Assembly: GCA_933228675.1 (NCBI GenBank)
Contig: OW121742.1
Location: 112,634,739-112,698,738 of the forward strand
From: Stomorhina lunata
Taxonomy: Eukaryota; Arthropoda; Insecta; Diptera; Rhiniidae
Direction of reading: 5' to 3'
Length of the DNA: 64,000 bases
Position numbers and translations under genes: made by a program. The notes below the pieces were generated by a model, which was not told where the DNA came from, ran no database searches, and saw only the letters and a program-made list of their open reading frames with translations. The stretch's first letter is position 1. Each line of letters opens with the position of its first letter. Shown piece by piece: positions 36,576 to 49,644 of this stretch.

Positions 36576-39058
36576 CTGAACTATTTTCTATAGAAAAAAG
36601 TGAAGACTGAACTATTTTCTATAGAAAAAAGGGAAGAGTGAACTATTTTCTATAGACAAAAGTAAAGGCTGAAATATTTTCTATAAAAAATGTGAAGACT
36701 GAACTATTTTCTATAGATAAAAGTGAAGACTGAACTATTTTCTATAGAAAAAAGTGAAGACTGAACTATTTTCTATAGAAAAAAAGTGAAGACTGAACTA
36801 TTTTCTATAGAAAAAAGTGAAGACTGAACTATTTTCTATAGAAAAAAGTGCAGACTAAACTATTTTCTGTAGAAAAAAGTGAAGACTGAACTATTTTCTG
36901 TAGAAAAAAGTGAAGACTGAACTATTTTCTGTAGAAATAAGTGAAGACTGAACTTTTTTCTATAGAAAAAAGTGAAGACTGAACTTTTTTCTATAGAAAA
37001 AAGTGAAGACTGAACTATTTTCTATAGAAAAAAGTGCAGACTAAACTATTTTCTATAGAAAAAAGTGAAGACTGAACTATTTTCTATAGAAAAAAGGGAA
37101 GAGTGAACTATTTTCTATAGACAAAAGTAAAGGCTGAAATATTTTCTATAAAAAATGTGAAGACTGAACTATTTTCTATAGATAAAAGTGAAGACTGAAC
37201 TATTTTCTATAGAAAAAAGTGAAGACTGAACTATTTTCTATAGAAAAAAAGTGAAGACTGAACTTTTTTCTATAGCAAAAAGTGAAGACTGAACTTTTTT
37301 CTATAGAAAAAAGTGAAGACTGAACTTTTTTCCATAGAAAAAAGTGAAAACTGAAGTTTTTCTTTAAAAAAAAAAGTTAAGACTGAACTTTTTGTTATAG
37401 AAAAAAGTGAAGACTGAACTTTTTGTTATAGAAAAAAGTGAAGACTGAACTTTTTTCTATAGAAAAAAGTGAAGACTGAACTTTTTCCTATAGAAAAAAG
37501 TGAAGACTGAACTTTTTTCTATAGAAAAAAGTGAAGACTGAACTTTTTTCTATAGAAAAAAGTGAAGACTGAACTTTTTTCTATAGAAAAAAGTGAAGAC
37601 TGAACTTTTTTCTATAGAAAAAAGTGAAGACTGAACTTTTTTCTATAGAAAAAAGTGAAGACTGAACTTTTTTCTATAGAAAAAAGTGAAGACTGAACCT
37701 TTTTCTATAGAAAAAAGTGAAGACTGAACTTTTTTCTGTAGAAAAAAGTGAAGACTGGACTTTTTTCTATAGAAAAAAGTGAAGACTGAACTTTTCCTAT
37801 AGAAAAAAGTGAAGACTGAACTTTTTTCTATAGAAAAAAGTGAAGACTGAACTTTTTTCTATAGAAAAAAGTGAAGACTGAACTTTTTTCTATAGAAAAA
37901 AGTGAAGACTGAACTTTTTTCTATAGAAATAAGTGAAGACTGAACTTTTTTCTATAGAAAAAAGTGAAGACTGAACTTTTTTCTATAGAAAAAAGTGAAG
38001 ACTAAACTTTTTTCTATAGAAAAAAGTGAAGACTGAACTTTTTTCTATAGAAAAAAGTGAAGACTGAACTTTTTTCAATAGAAAAAAGTGAAGACTGAAC
38101 TTTTTTCTATAGAAAAAAGTGAAGACTGAACTTTTTTCTATAGAAAAAAGTGAAGACTGAACTTTTTTCTATAGAAAAAAGTGAAGACTGAACTTTTTTC
38201 TATAGAAAAAAGTGAAGACTGAACTTTTTTCTATAGAAAAAAGTGAAGACTGAACTTTTTTCTATAGAAAAAAGTGAAGACTGAACTTTTTTCTATAGAA
38301 AAAAGTGAAGACTGAACTTTTTTCTATAGAAAAAAGTGAAGACTGAACTTTTTTCTATAGAAAAAAGTGAAGACTGAACTTTTTTCTATAGAAAAAAGTG
38401 AAGACTGAACTTTTTTCTATAGAAAAAAGTGAAGACTGAACTTTTTTCTATAGAAAAAAGTGAAGACTGAACTTTTTTCTATAGAAAAAAGTGAAGACTG
38501 AACTTTTTTCTATAGAAAAAAGTGAAGACTGAACTTTTTTCTATAGAAAAAAGTGAAGACTGAACTTTTTTCTATAGAAAAAAGTGAAGACTGAACTTTT
38601 TTCTATAGAAAAAAGTGAAGACTGAACTTTTTTCTATAGAAAAAAGTGAAGACTGAACTTTTTTCTATAGAAAAAAGTGAAGACTGAAGTTTTTTCTATA
38701 GAAAAAAGTGAAGACTGAACTTTTTTCTATAGAAAAAAGTGAAGACTGAACTTTTTCTATAGAAAAAAGTGAAGACTGAACTTTATTCTATAGAAAAAAA
38801 GTGAAGACTGAACTTTATTCTATAGAAAAAAAGTGAAGACTGAACTGTTTTCTTTGGAAAAAAGTAGACTGATTATTAAAAAAAAGTGAAGACTGAACTA
38901 TTTTCTTTAGAAAAAAGTGAAGACTGAACTATTTTCTATAGAAAGAAGTGAAGACTGAACTATTTTCTTTAGAAAGAAGTGAAGACTAAACTATTTTCTA
39001 TAGAAAAAAAAAGTAAGAACTGAATTATTTTCTATAGAAAAAAGTGAAAAATAAACTA
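36536..39058. repeat. 31-bp satellite E, main block
   Basis: About 81 units. Outer units read GAACTATTTTCTATAG; the interior from about 37250 to 38800 reads GAACTTTTTTCTATAG and is almost uniform. A 465-bp higher-order repeat (15 units) is visible: GGGAAGAGTG with its neighbours at 36631 and again at 37096. The plus strand is purine-rich in the GAAAAAAGTGAAGACTGAA half of each unit. Confidence 0.97.
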
Positions 39059-39789
39059 TTTTATTTCAAAGCATACATTTTTTTAAAATAAATTTAAAGC
39101 ACAATTTTAGGATAAATTTTTTAAATTGCTCCCTTTTGCATAAAACATTACTCAAATCTAAGAAATACTTAATTATATCAGGACAAATATCACATTTTTG
39201 TCCTTTTCCTCCTAAGTCTATGCAAAACTTTTTAGACTATAAAACTCTGAAATAAAAATTACCCCAAATTCTTTTAAGATAAGATAAAAAACGTTGACCA
39301 TTCCTTTCGTCGAAACCCTTAAAAAACAAAAATTATGAGTTCAGCCAACAAAAACCAAAACTTTACATCTTTATTTGAAATGAAAAATTATCATCAAATG
39401 TTTGGGTTGTTTATTTCAAAATTTACACAATAAAATAATACAAAAGAAGTTTTCAGTTTTTCTTGTCCAAAAAAAAACAAAAACAAACAAATTTTGGAGA
39501 AAAATTATTGTACATTTACTTTGAGAAGATGACAAAAAAAGACAAAGAATTATTAGATAAACTTAAGGTTCAAGTTCTTTTTATTTCCTTTAATAAAAGA
39601 AATTTTTTTTTTATTTCAGTTAAATTTTATAAAAAATTTAAGATAAACAAGAAATAATATAAAAATCCTTGAGATAAACACCTGGAAAATATTTGCGGGG
39701 GTGCGGAAAAGTGATGAAGTCTTTTAAAGAAGTTTCTTTTATTTCTTACAAAATTCTTGCAAAAGACAATCTAAATAAAAAGTTTCAGA
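39059..39789. other. Unique stretch inside the satellite E region
   Basis: AT-rich sequence between two blocks of satellite E. The open frame at 39463-39657 is K, F and N rich with no domain I recognise and is probably spurious. Confidence 0.5.
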
Positions 39790-39894
39790 AACTAGGTCGA
39801 ATACAAAAATTTTCTAACACAAATTGACAAATTATTTTCAGGACAAGGAAAGTTTTAAATACACAAGTTTTGGGGCTAGTAGCACGGAAGCATG
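39790..39894 (+). repeat. Segment Y, copy 2
   Basis: Matches 35631-35735 with GTTTTAAATACAC replacing GTTTCAAAGACAC. It begins the second satellite E block exactly as copy 1 begins the first. Confidence 0.9.
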
Positions 39895-40860
39895 TCCCTT
39901 TTTTATATATTTTCTATAGAAAATATATTCTGAAGACTAAACCCATCTCTATAGAAAAAAATGAAGACTGAACTATTTTCTATAGAAAAAAGGGAAGACT
40001 GAACTATTTTCTACAGACAGAAGTGACTGAACTATTTTCTATAAAAAAAGTGAAGACTGAACTGTTTTATATAGAAAAAAGTGAAAACTGAACTATTTTC
40101 TATAGAAAAAAGTGAAGAGTGAACTATTTTCTATAGAAAAAAGTGAAGACTGAACTATTTTCTATAGAAAAAGTGAAGACTGAACTATTTTCTATAGAAA
40201 AAAGTGAAGACTGAACTATTTTCCAAAAAAAAAGTGAAGACTGAACTGTTTTCTATAGAAAAATATGAAGACTGAACTATTTGTTACAGAAAAAAGTGAA
40301 GACTGAACTATTTTCTATAGAAAAAAGTGAAGACTGAACTATTTTCTATATAAACAAATGAAAACGGAATTATTTTCCATAGAAATAAGTGAAGACTGAA
40401 CTATTTTCTATAGAAAAAAGTGAAAACTGAACTATTTTCTATAGAAAAAAGTGAAGACTGAACTATTTTCTATAGAAAAAAGTGAAGACTGAACTATTTT
40501 CTATAGAAAAAAGTGAAGACTGAACTATTTTCTATAGAAAAAAATGAAGACTGAACTATTTTCTCTAGAAAAAAGTGAAGACTGAACTATTTTCTATAGA
40601 AAAAAGTGAAGACTGAACTATTTTCTATAGAAAAATGTGAAGACTGAACTATTTTCTATAGAAAAAAGTGAAGACTGAACTATTTTCTATAGAAAAAAGT
40701 GAAGGCTGAACTATTTTCAATAGAAAAAGGTAAAGACTGATCTTTTTTTCTATAGAGGAAAGTGAAGACTGAACTATTTTCTATAGAAAAAAGTGAAGAC
40801 TGAACTATTTTCTATAGAAAAAAGTGAAGACTGAACTATTTTCTATAGAAAAAAGTGAAG
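39895..40860. repeat. 31-bp satellite E, right block
   Basis: About 31 units of the GAACTATTTTCTATAG type; the GAACTTTTTTC variant that fills the core of the main block is essentially absent. It ends abruptly at GTGAAGCTTC. Confidence 0.95.
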
Positions 40861-41555
40861 CTTCTTTTGCTTTTAGGAACAAGATTTTTTGAACAAAATC
40901 CCTTTAATTAAATGTTTTCCCATAAAATTTATTTAATCCTTTTCCCCTATTAAGCACTAGCCTTTAAAATTTTAATATTCTAAAATCCACTGCCTACTTT
41001 TAGGCCTTAGCTTGAATACTTTTATTATTTGTTGCTTTTATTAAATTGCTAAAGCCAGCTTTGTTCATTCCTTTTTGCCTTTGCTTCACTTTTTTTTTTT
41101 GATATTAAATTAAAGAAACCCCTTGATATTAAGTAGAAATTCTGGGGAATATAATATTTACTTTGGCTCAACTCACCGAACAAACAGTTGCAACAACGGC
41201 CAACTTACACAGAAAGTATGGCCCACTTGTGTGCGAAAGCTCTATGATGAATGTGACATTTTTATGGGTATGTCTTTTTTTCTTTCTTTCTTTGGCTCAA
41301 AAGCTACAAACAAAAAATTATATAAAAATATATGTATTTGCAACCAACAAAAGCTGCAAAAATGTTTATAAAGAAACTTTTTATTAAGTAGAAATTCATG
41401 AGCATAAAATAAAAAAAAAAACGAGCGAACAGACAGTGGTGGAGAAAAAATATGGGACTAAGGTCATTTAAGAGTGAAAAATAAAGATTTAAAAAAGTTT
41501 GAATAAACTTTTGTGATAAGAAATCATAGCTTAGATAACTAAGAAAAAATTTGTT
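40861..41555. other. Unique stretch with a coding-like patch
   Basis: A minus copy of the 13-bp word (GCCTACTTTTAGG) is at 40992-41004. The part 41160-41270 has balanced composition; from 41163 one frame reads MAQLTEQTVATTANLHRKYG, continues for some 17 further codons, and reaches GGGTATGT (41267-41274), which resembles a 5' splice donor. No family is recognised and the upstream acceptor is unconvincing, so an exon is possible but unproven. TATTAAGTAGAAATTC occurs on both sides (41127 and 41381). Confidence 0.35.
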
Positions 41556-43000
41556 ATCGACAAAAAGTAGGCAACACTTTTTAAAACTGAAAATTTGATA
41601 GTAAAAGTTTGTAAAATTGTACATTTTAGTGCAAGATTTCATAATGTAGACAAATATACGAAACAAAGTCCAATTTTTTAAAACGTTAAATTTTATGGCA
41701 AGAATTAACAAAATTTAAAATATTGGTATAAAACTTTATGATGTCGACAAGCTAACATAAAAAATTAAAATTTTTTAAGTACCTAAATATATGTCTTTTT
41801 GAAATTCAAAATTTATGGAAATAATTAATAAAATGAAAATTTATTAATTATTATTTATTTAAAACAAATCTAACTGGAAAATTACTCAACATAATATTTT
41901 TCAAATTTGTTTCATATCTTAAAGTCCAGAAATTCTGTTTAAATATTATTTAAATATTTTTTTGAGTATTTTTTTAAGGACTCGAAATAAGAATTTTTAA
42001 GAATAATAATGACGAATTAAAAAAAAAATGATTGATTGATACGCTAAAGAGCTTTAAGCGACTAAAAGCAGCCATTTTTGCAAAAGAAATTGTAAAAATT
42101 AATAAACCTATGCTGCCAAAAAATAGGCAATACTTTTTATTAATAAGAAAAGAATAGCCCAGTTAATAAGAAAATAGCATGCTTCTTAAAAAAAGTATAA
42201 CTATTTTAATTACATAATTAAATACCAAATATTCAGATCTAAAGCAAAAAATAGATCACCAAAAAGTATGCAATACTTTTTAGTTTGCATAAATTATTAC
42301 TTATAAAAATTTTGAAAACAAAAATTAACTACAATAGACAATAAAATTGTCAGAATTTCTAAAAATATGTTTCTAAAAATAAAAAAAACATTGACGATGC
42401 CCAAAAGTATGCATCTTTTTTATATATAAAAATATCATACTTTTACTTGGAAAGAAACAATATATAATTTATATATTGAATATCGTATGATAAGGGCATC
42501 AAGTATTAAGATTTAAAAAAAATTGGGCCCCTAAAAGTATGCAAAGCTTTTTAGACTTTAGAAATGATCATTTGAATAACATTTTGATGCTCTACTGAGC
42601 TTTAAGTGATTAAAAATATCAATTTTAATAAGAGGAATGATATAAATTAATAATTTCAAGCCGCCCAAAAATAGACAACACTTTTTACTTAAAGAAATAT
42701 CTAGCCTAGTTGAGAAGTTTATTAGCATGTTAACCTCAAAATAACTATAATAGTAATATAATTTTCATGCCGAATATTCAAATCTAAAATAAAAGTAAAG
42801 CTTCAAAAATTATGCAACACTTTTTAATTTTATTAAAAATTATTAAGATAAATTTTGGTAATAAAAATTAACTTTAAAGAACGATTTTATTGTCAAAATT
42901 TCAAAAACATTTTTTTTCTCAAACGCCTTAAAGTAGGCAACACCTTTTATTCAATGAAATAATTTAATTCGATTAAGATAAACCGCCTCTTAACAACAAA
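41556..43000 (+). repeat. ~130-145 bp diverged repeats with (TAGGC/TATGC)AACACTTTTT box
   Basis: Boxes at 41560, 42116, 42259, 42400, 42530, 42664, 42802 and 42926. Each has CC(A/T)AAA(A)GTA(T/G)GC followed by AACACTTTTT, AATACTTTTT or similar. Flanks are much more diverged than the box. Same orientation as the block at 31431-31990. Confidence 0.75.
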
Positions 43001-43322
43001 ATAGAGAAATTACTTTAATTTGATTCTCATAATAGAGGAACATTAATAATTGTATTACTTTGGTATCATATATTCAGATTCTAACCCCCTAATTCATAAA
43101 AGAATTATAAAATTATCAAAATCTTATAGTTGGAATTTTGTTTGGAAGATTTGAATTATTGCTTTATTTTTGTTTGTTTATGAATTAGGGAATAAATTTA
43201 TATTCTAAAAAAAACCTGAACTCCAGATTTTATGCAACACCTTCTGGATTTGGGTAATTATTGTTTAAATCATATTTGCTTACAAAACTTAGCTTAAAAA
43301 AACTAAATAATAGGAATCAAAT
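43001..43322. other. Diverged continuation of the repeat block
   Basis: One weak box (TATGCAACACCTTCTGG, 43231-43247). Otherwise unique AT-rich sequence. Confidence 0.45.
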
Positions 43323-43569
43323 CGAGCCATAACCGCCAAAAAGGCTTAAGCGACATGATAGACAATTTTCATTTTATTATTAAAATTTATTATTCATGAT
43401 CATCTGCATCATCTTACAAAATATAAGGGCAGTAGAATTTACCGTTATGATTTTAGAGCAAAAACAATAAAGACTTGAGTACAATTTACTGTTCAAAGAT
43501 AATTTAAAAAATGTTTCTCCTGTAAATTTTATTTTTTGGCGCTTGAGTCTTTTTGGCGGTTAGGGCTCG
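43323..43569. mobile_element. MITE-like element with 30-bp inverted ends
   Basis: The left end begins CGAGCCATAACCGCC (43323) and the right end finishes GGCGGTTAGGGCTCG (43569). The 30-bp ends match at 27 positions when one is inverted. The 187-bp interior is AT-rich and non-coding. AAAT flanks both sides (43319-43322 and 43570-43573; the right side reads AAATG), a possible 4-bp target duplication that could also be chance in this composition. Confidence 0.65.
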
Positions 43570-43930
43570 AAATGTTCACAATTCTAAAGAATTTTTTTTC
43601 CATTGCTCATAAAAACAGGCAACCTATTATATTTTGTAGTATAAAATAGTGCAATCAACTCTAGAACTGTTTTGTTTGTGCTTTGTTATATGTTTCTTCT
43701 GACAACAATATTTTTTGATAAGGAAAATTCAAATCTTAGTAAAATATGTAATCCCTAAATTAGGCAACACTTTTATAAATTATGAAATTATGTATTTTAT
43801 ATCATCAAAAACCTTACCTATGCTATATTGGTAATTCTACATCACTCAGACAACATTTTAAAAACAAAATTTAGTTTTTTCCTAAATTCAAAAACCTTAA
43901 AGTAGGCAACACTTTTTCAACTTTTCATAT

Positions 43931-44580
43931 TTTATCGTTTCTTATGCTCTAAATGGGATTTCTTTGTTCCCATGATATCAATATTATCCCTTTTGCCTTC
44001 CACTGTCATAGCCTTTGTATTTGTATGGTGATTTTTCCATACCTTGGTGGTTACACTTTCACAAACAAGCACTTTTATAAGTTTCACAAAAAACAAATAT
44101 TTCTTTAACAAAAAGCAGTACTCACTTAGGCAAACAAACAATTTTATTGTCAAACAAATACACACACACAGAAATAAAATATAATAACGATATTAATAAT
44201 TTCTTTTTGTTTTCATTTAATACACAATACGACTACAAAAGCAAATACAAATATATAAACTTAAATTATGATCACAAATCTTTAATATTATAGAGTTATA
44301 TACTTGGCGAGGTCAAGCCATACTAATATATATGTTCCTCTGTTTGTATGTGTGTAGGGAAAACCAGAGCTATAAAGAAAACATTATAAATAAATTATTT
44401 TCCGAAAGAAGCTGTATGATGTATATTTTCTTTGCTAAAATTCCAGAGAGAAAGTCTTTGCATGAAAATAATAACAAATGATATAATTTCTGAAAATATG
44501 CTAAATTTCTTTACTTGTGCCAGTGCCAGCTTTAGTTAATGGCATTTAGTCAACTATAAGAGCTTTAAGTTATAATAACA
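43931..44580. other. Unique stretch, GC-elevated at its start
   Basis: The part 43940-44080 is less AT-rich and its minus strand is open for 77 codons (43932-44165). I recognise no domain, and the context is repeats on both sides. It could be an exon fragment or chance. The rest is AT-rich. Confidence 0.35.
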
Positions 44581-44582
44581 CA

Positions 44583-44608
44583 GACACAGACACACACACA
44601 CACACACA
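44583..44608. repeat. CA dinucleotide microsatellite
   Basis: Short run of CACACA, preceded by CAGACACAGACA. Confidence 0.85.
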
Positions 44609-45057
44609 TTTATCACTTTATTGTTTTTAGAGGAAACAAGAGCAAAAAGAAAAAAGCTTATTTAATTGCCATAAATAAAGAAATAAATTTATGTTTAAAT
44701 ATGTTTAATGAGCTCAAAATAACAAAAACAAATTAACAATGTTTAACATAAATTAAAATTAATTGAAGATATAAGTTAAAGTGCTTCAAACGAGGAGAAA
44801 CCATGAGAAATATAAATGAATTATTTCAAAATTAGATACTTTTTTCTGAAATAAATAAACTAATAAATTTAAAAAGCTTATAACTTGTTGCAAATTTGCA
44901 AGAAATAATAGACAAATTATGTTAAAAAGCTTAAAAGCAGCTAATTTCATTACCGAAAGCCTGAAGGTAGGCAACATTTTTAATGAAAAGCAGGAAAACT
45001 ATTCGATATTAAGAAATAAACTAATACTTATACAAAGAATAAAACAAGATTAGTGAC

Positions 45058-46930
45058 GAAGACATAGGCTAAGACATAGATTAAGACATAGACTAAGACA
45101 TAGACTATGATATAGACTATGATATAGACTAAGACATAGACTAAGACATAGACAAGATATAGACACGACATAGACAAGACATAGACTAAGACATAGACTA
45201 AGACATAGACTAAGACATAGACTAAGACATAGACTAAGACATAGACTAAGACAAAGACTAAAACATAGACTAAGACATAGACTAAGACATAGACTAAGAC
45301 ATAGACTAAGACATAGACTAAGACATAGACTAAGACATAGACTAAGACATAGACTAAGACATAGACTAAGACATAGACTAAGACTAAGACATAGACTAAG
45401 ACACAGACTAAGACATAGACTAAGACATAGACTAAGATATAGACTAAGATATAGACTAAGACATAGACTAAGACATAGACTAAGACATAGACTAAGACAT
45501 AGACTAAGACATAGACAAAGACATAGACTAAGACATAGACTAAGATATAGACTATGACATAGACTAAGACATAGACTAACCAATAGACTAAGACATAGAC
45601 TGAAACATAGACTAAGACATAGACTAAGACATAGACAGAGACTAAGATATAGACTTAGACATACCTAAGACATAGACTAAGACAAAGACTAAGACATAGA
45701 CTAAGACATAGACTAAGACATAGACTAAGACATAGACTAAGATATAAACTAAGACATAGACTAAGACATAGACTAAGACATAGACTAAGAAATAGACTAA
45801 GACATAGACTAAGACATTGACTTAGACATAGACTAAGACCTAGACTAAGACATAGACTAAGATATAGATTAAGATATACACTAAGACATAGACTAAGACA
45901 TAGACTAAGACATAGACTAAGACATAGACTAAGACATAGACTAAGACATCGACTAAGACATAGACTAAGACATAGACTAAGACATAAACTAAGACATAGA
46001 CTAAGACATAGACTAAGACATAGACTAAGACATAGACTAAGAGATAGACTAAGATATAGACTAAGACATATACTAAGACATAGACTAAGACATAGACTAA
46101 GACATAGACTAACCATAGACTAAGACATAGACTAAGACATAGACTAAGATATAGACTAAGACATTGACTAAGACATAAACTAAGACATAGACTAAGACAT
46201 AGACTAAGACATAGACTAAGACATAGACTAAGAGATAGACTAAGATATAGACTAAGACATATACTAAGACATAGACTAAGACATAGACTAAGACATAGAC
46301 TAACCATAGACTAAGACATAGACTAAGACATAGACTAAGACATAGACTAAGACATTGACTTAGACATAGACTAAGACATAGACTAAGATATAGATTAAGA
46401 TATACACTAAGACATAGACTAAGACATAGACTAAGACATAGACTAAGACATAGACTAAGACATCGACTAAGACATAGACTAAGACATAGACTAAGACATA
46501 AACTAAGACATAGACTAAGACATAGACTAAGACATAGACTAAGACATAGACTAAGAGATAGACTAAGATATAGACTAAGACATATACTAAGACATAGACT
46601 AAGACATAGACTAAGACATAGACTAACCATAGACTAAGACATAGACTAAGACATAGACTAAGACATAGACTAAGACATAGACTAAGACATTGACTTAGAC
46701 ATAGACTAAGACCTAGACTAAGACATAGACTAAGATATAGATTAAGATATACACTAAGACATAGACTAAGACATAGACTAAGACATAGACTAAGACATAG
46801 ACTAAGACATCGACTAAGACATAGACTAAGACATAGACTAAGACATAAACTAAGACATAGACTAAGACATAGACTAAGACATAGGCTAAGACATAGACTA
46901 AGACATAAACTAAGACATAGACTAAGACTA
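45058..46930 (+). repeat. 12-bp satellite G (ATAGACTAAGAC), array 1
   Basis: About 156 units. Variants such as AACCATAGAC (46114, 46306, 46627) and AAGATATACACTAAGAC (45871, about 46398, 46744) recur in the same order, which shows higher-order blocks of a few hundred bp that were duplicated. Because 12 is divisible by 3, three of six frames (R-L-R-H, C-L-S-L, V-L-V-Y) lack stops; the resulting long open frames are not genes. Confidence 0.97.
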
Positions 46931-49640
46931 TTTAACGTCTTAAAATATATCTTAGTTCTGATGTAGTTGAGTTTTTGAATTAATCATCCATTATTTTTAA
47001 AGCCCCTAAAAATATGCTAAATTAAGTTGCCTATTTCTGTTTACAGTAAAACTCCGCCAAATATTGTTTTTTCTGCTGCAAATAAATATTTTAAAATTTT
47101 TTTCATTTCCTTTAAGGATTTCTTCTTTTTGAATTTATTAACCATCTCCAAGGACAAGTACTCCCCTAAGTATGCTATATTATTGTATTTCCGTAGGCCT
47201 GATGATGGAATGCTTATGTATTTAAAATTAAAAGCCTTTTTCTTCAAATATCCTATCACTAACAAAGAAAATACATTAACAATCTAAGCCAAATGACATG
47301 ATATTTCCTTCTTCAAGATTTTTATCTATTTAAAGATATCTAAATAGAAAATCAAGTTAAGATAAAATATTGAAATGGTTTTTGATACCTTAAAACTATT
47401 TGGAAGATATTTCTGTGTGCTTTGAAAACCTAAAAGAAGTTTTTATCTTGAATACTAAATTTTTTATTTTGTTTGAGAAATAAAATTATTGAATTAGTTA
47501 TAATTTCAATAATTTAACCTCCTTAAAATATGCTTTAGTATAATATTTAATATTAATTTGAAATTTTTGTGTATGTTAGGGGAATTGAAAGTATTTTGTT
47601 GGTACTGTTTTTGAAAGAAATACTCAATTTTCTCTATTTCCTTAGGCTACAAATAACCGCCTTAAAGTATGCTTTACTTTTATGTTGTTTGTTCTAAACT
47701 TTGGTATGTTTATTTGAAAGTTACCATCTCTTCCTCCTCGACTACCACTAACCTAAATAATAACTTTTATAAATATTTATTTTCTCCTCCTTTGGCTAAC
47801 CATAAGGGGATTCTAGTCGATGCAGAGCATACATTTTGGCGGGGTAAATGCATATGAGGTATTTATTTTATTTAAGCAAAGTTTTTTTTGTTGTTGTTGT
47901 TGTTTACTCAGCTCTAACAGTGTACTTTGAGGTGTACATATCCAGCGCAAGCGGTAAGACTGTTTTTTGGCTTTTAGTATTTAATATTAAAAACCACTGC
48001 ATACTTTTAGGCATTCCTTCATGAACCAAGGGAAGCATAAAAACAGTTTATAAATAACCTTAGGCGTTAAGGCAATATCTTAGACAATATAATTTATTTC
48101 GCCGGCATTTTTTTTCGCCCTAACATCAGTTACATATGTATGTATTGGTATATAAATACCTGATTATTTCTTAAACAACCCCAAAAAGTATGCCCTAAAT
48201 ATTTATTACTATACTCAAAAAAGCCTAAATCATATTTTTCTTCATACCAAACCAAATATTTGTTATTGCTAATGTCATTTTATTTCAATATTTGTTAAAA
48301 ATTATTTGCACACAAAAATTATTTATTGTCTCAAATGAAGTGTTGATATTTATTATGTTTTTTTTTTTCACAAGTTGTTGTAGTGTTGACTGCTTTTTAA
48401 ATAAATATTTTCTATATCGTCATAAATATATGACAAATTTATTGTTTTATATATTTTATGCAAATTTTTGTTTTTTTTTTTTCAAAAAAAAAAATTTATT
48501 ATTCATAGACAATTATGGTCATATCGTAGATATAAATAAATTTAATATTAATGATTAAAGCTGTAGTAATACAATTACATGTGAAATGTTTTGTTTGAGA
48601 TTTTCGCAGATATTGTTATTAAAATCAATAAAAATGAATTATTTATTTAGTGAAGCATATTTTTTAGGAGTGAGAAAAACAAGAGGAGAAATTGTTAATT
48701 AATTTGTAGTAGTCATTAATTTTATTGACTGGTTAATTTCTACATATAAAGAAGTTTGAGTTTGTTGAACACAGAGCTTCGAAAGGCTTAATTAAATATT
48801 AGCTTAATTCCTAGGAATTCGAAAGTTATTTAACAATACCTTAAGTTTAATTCCCATAAAACAATTCAAACAAATGTGTTGATTTTTAATTCTTACTGAA
48901 TTGATTCACATGGGAATTTAAAATCAACTTGAATGAATAAAATGTTTCTCCATTCCTCTACTCTAATTTGAATTAACATTTTTTATTCTTAATTAAAACC
49001 AGTCCAAATTGAATTAAAATAGTTTTTGGTAATTCATTTTGTGCAAATCATTAGGGTGGATATAAACTAAAGATACTTGATTTTAAATCAAAAACTTAAA
49101 TTCTGACTTTTTCGAGGGAAAAGTTTTGAAAACTCTACCACTCATTGAATAAAAGTATATCAAACTAAAAAAACTAAAATTGAAGTTTTAATTTATAGGG
49201 TATTATTGGATCAAGTGCGATATACATTGTTTGCAAAAACCCTAGATAAAAAATAGAACAAAATTTATAATAACCTATTAAAATATTCTTATGTTTTATC
49301 AGAAAGCATACACATTTAATAAAAGTGTGCATGTATTCTTTAACGTTCGTTCAGAAAAACGGAATTACCCTAATGTGGCTATTTCACGGCAAACTTGTAT
49401 ATATTTTGCATTTATTTGTTAAACTATAACTTTTAAAAGATATTTAGATATGCAGGAATATAGTAATATCAATGGTCTTTGGTTTATAACGACCTAATCT
49501 TTACCAGAAATTCAATCAATGAAGGAATCAGCTTAATTTAAAATTTTTTCTAAAAAAATTTATAAAAATAATTTATTTTTTGTGACATTAGTTTTTGTAA
49601 ATACATACATATACATATAAAATGTGCTGATATGTAAGAG
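46931..49640. other. Unique stretch with CCTAAAAGTATGC sites
   Basis: The 13-bp word and close variants lie at 47005, 47164, 47521, 47660 and 48181 on the plus strand and 47999 (exact) on the minus strand. A TTG run is at 47889-47904. Open frames (47027-47287 plus and its overlap 47041-47265 minus; 47669-47857; 48292-48558) lack recognisable domains. A diverged TATAACTT core is at 49424-49446. Confidence 0.5.
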
Positions 49641-49644
49641 TATA

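Larger units (their letters stand above)
43741..44990 (+). repeat. Scattered further copies of the TAGGCAACACTTTTT box
   Basis: Boxes at 43753 (CCCTAAATTAGGCAACACTT), 43895 (CCTTAAAGTAGGCAACACTT) and 44960 (CCTGAAGGTAGGCAACATTT). The gap from 44000 to 44950 has none. Confidence 0.65.

Noticed and set aside
45050..46630. Four overlapping open frames of 153-177 codons
   Set aside because: 12-bp satellite artefact.
47027..47287. 86-codon frame with an overlapping 74-codon frame on the other strand
   Set aside because: Both strands are open over the same AT-rich interval and neither has a domain I recognise.
48292..48558. 88-codon frame
   Set aside because: Low-complexity F, K and N content from T and A runs, no motif.
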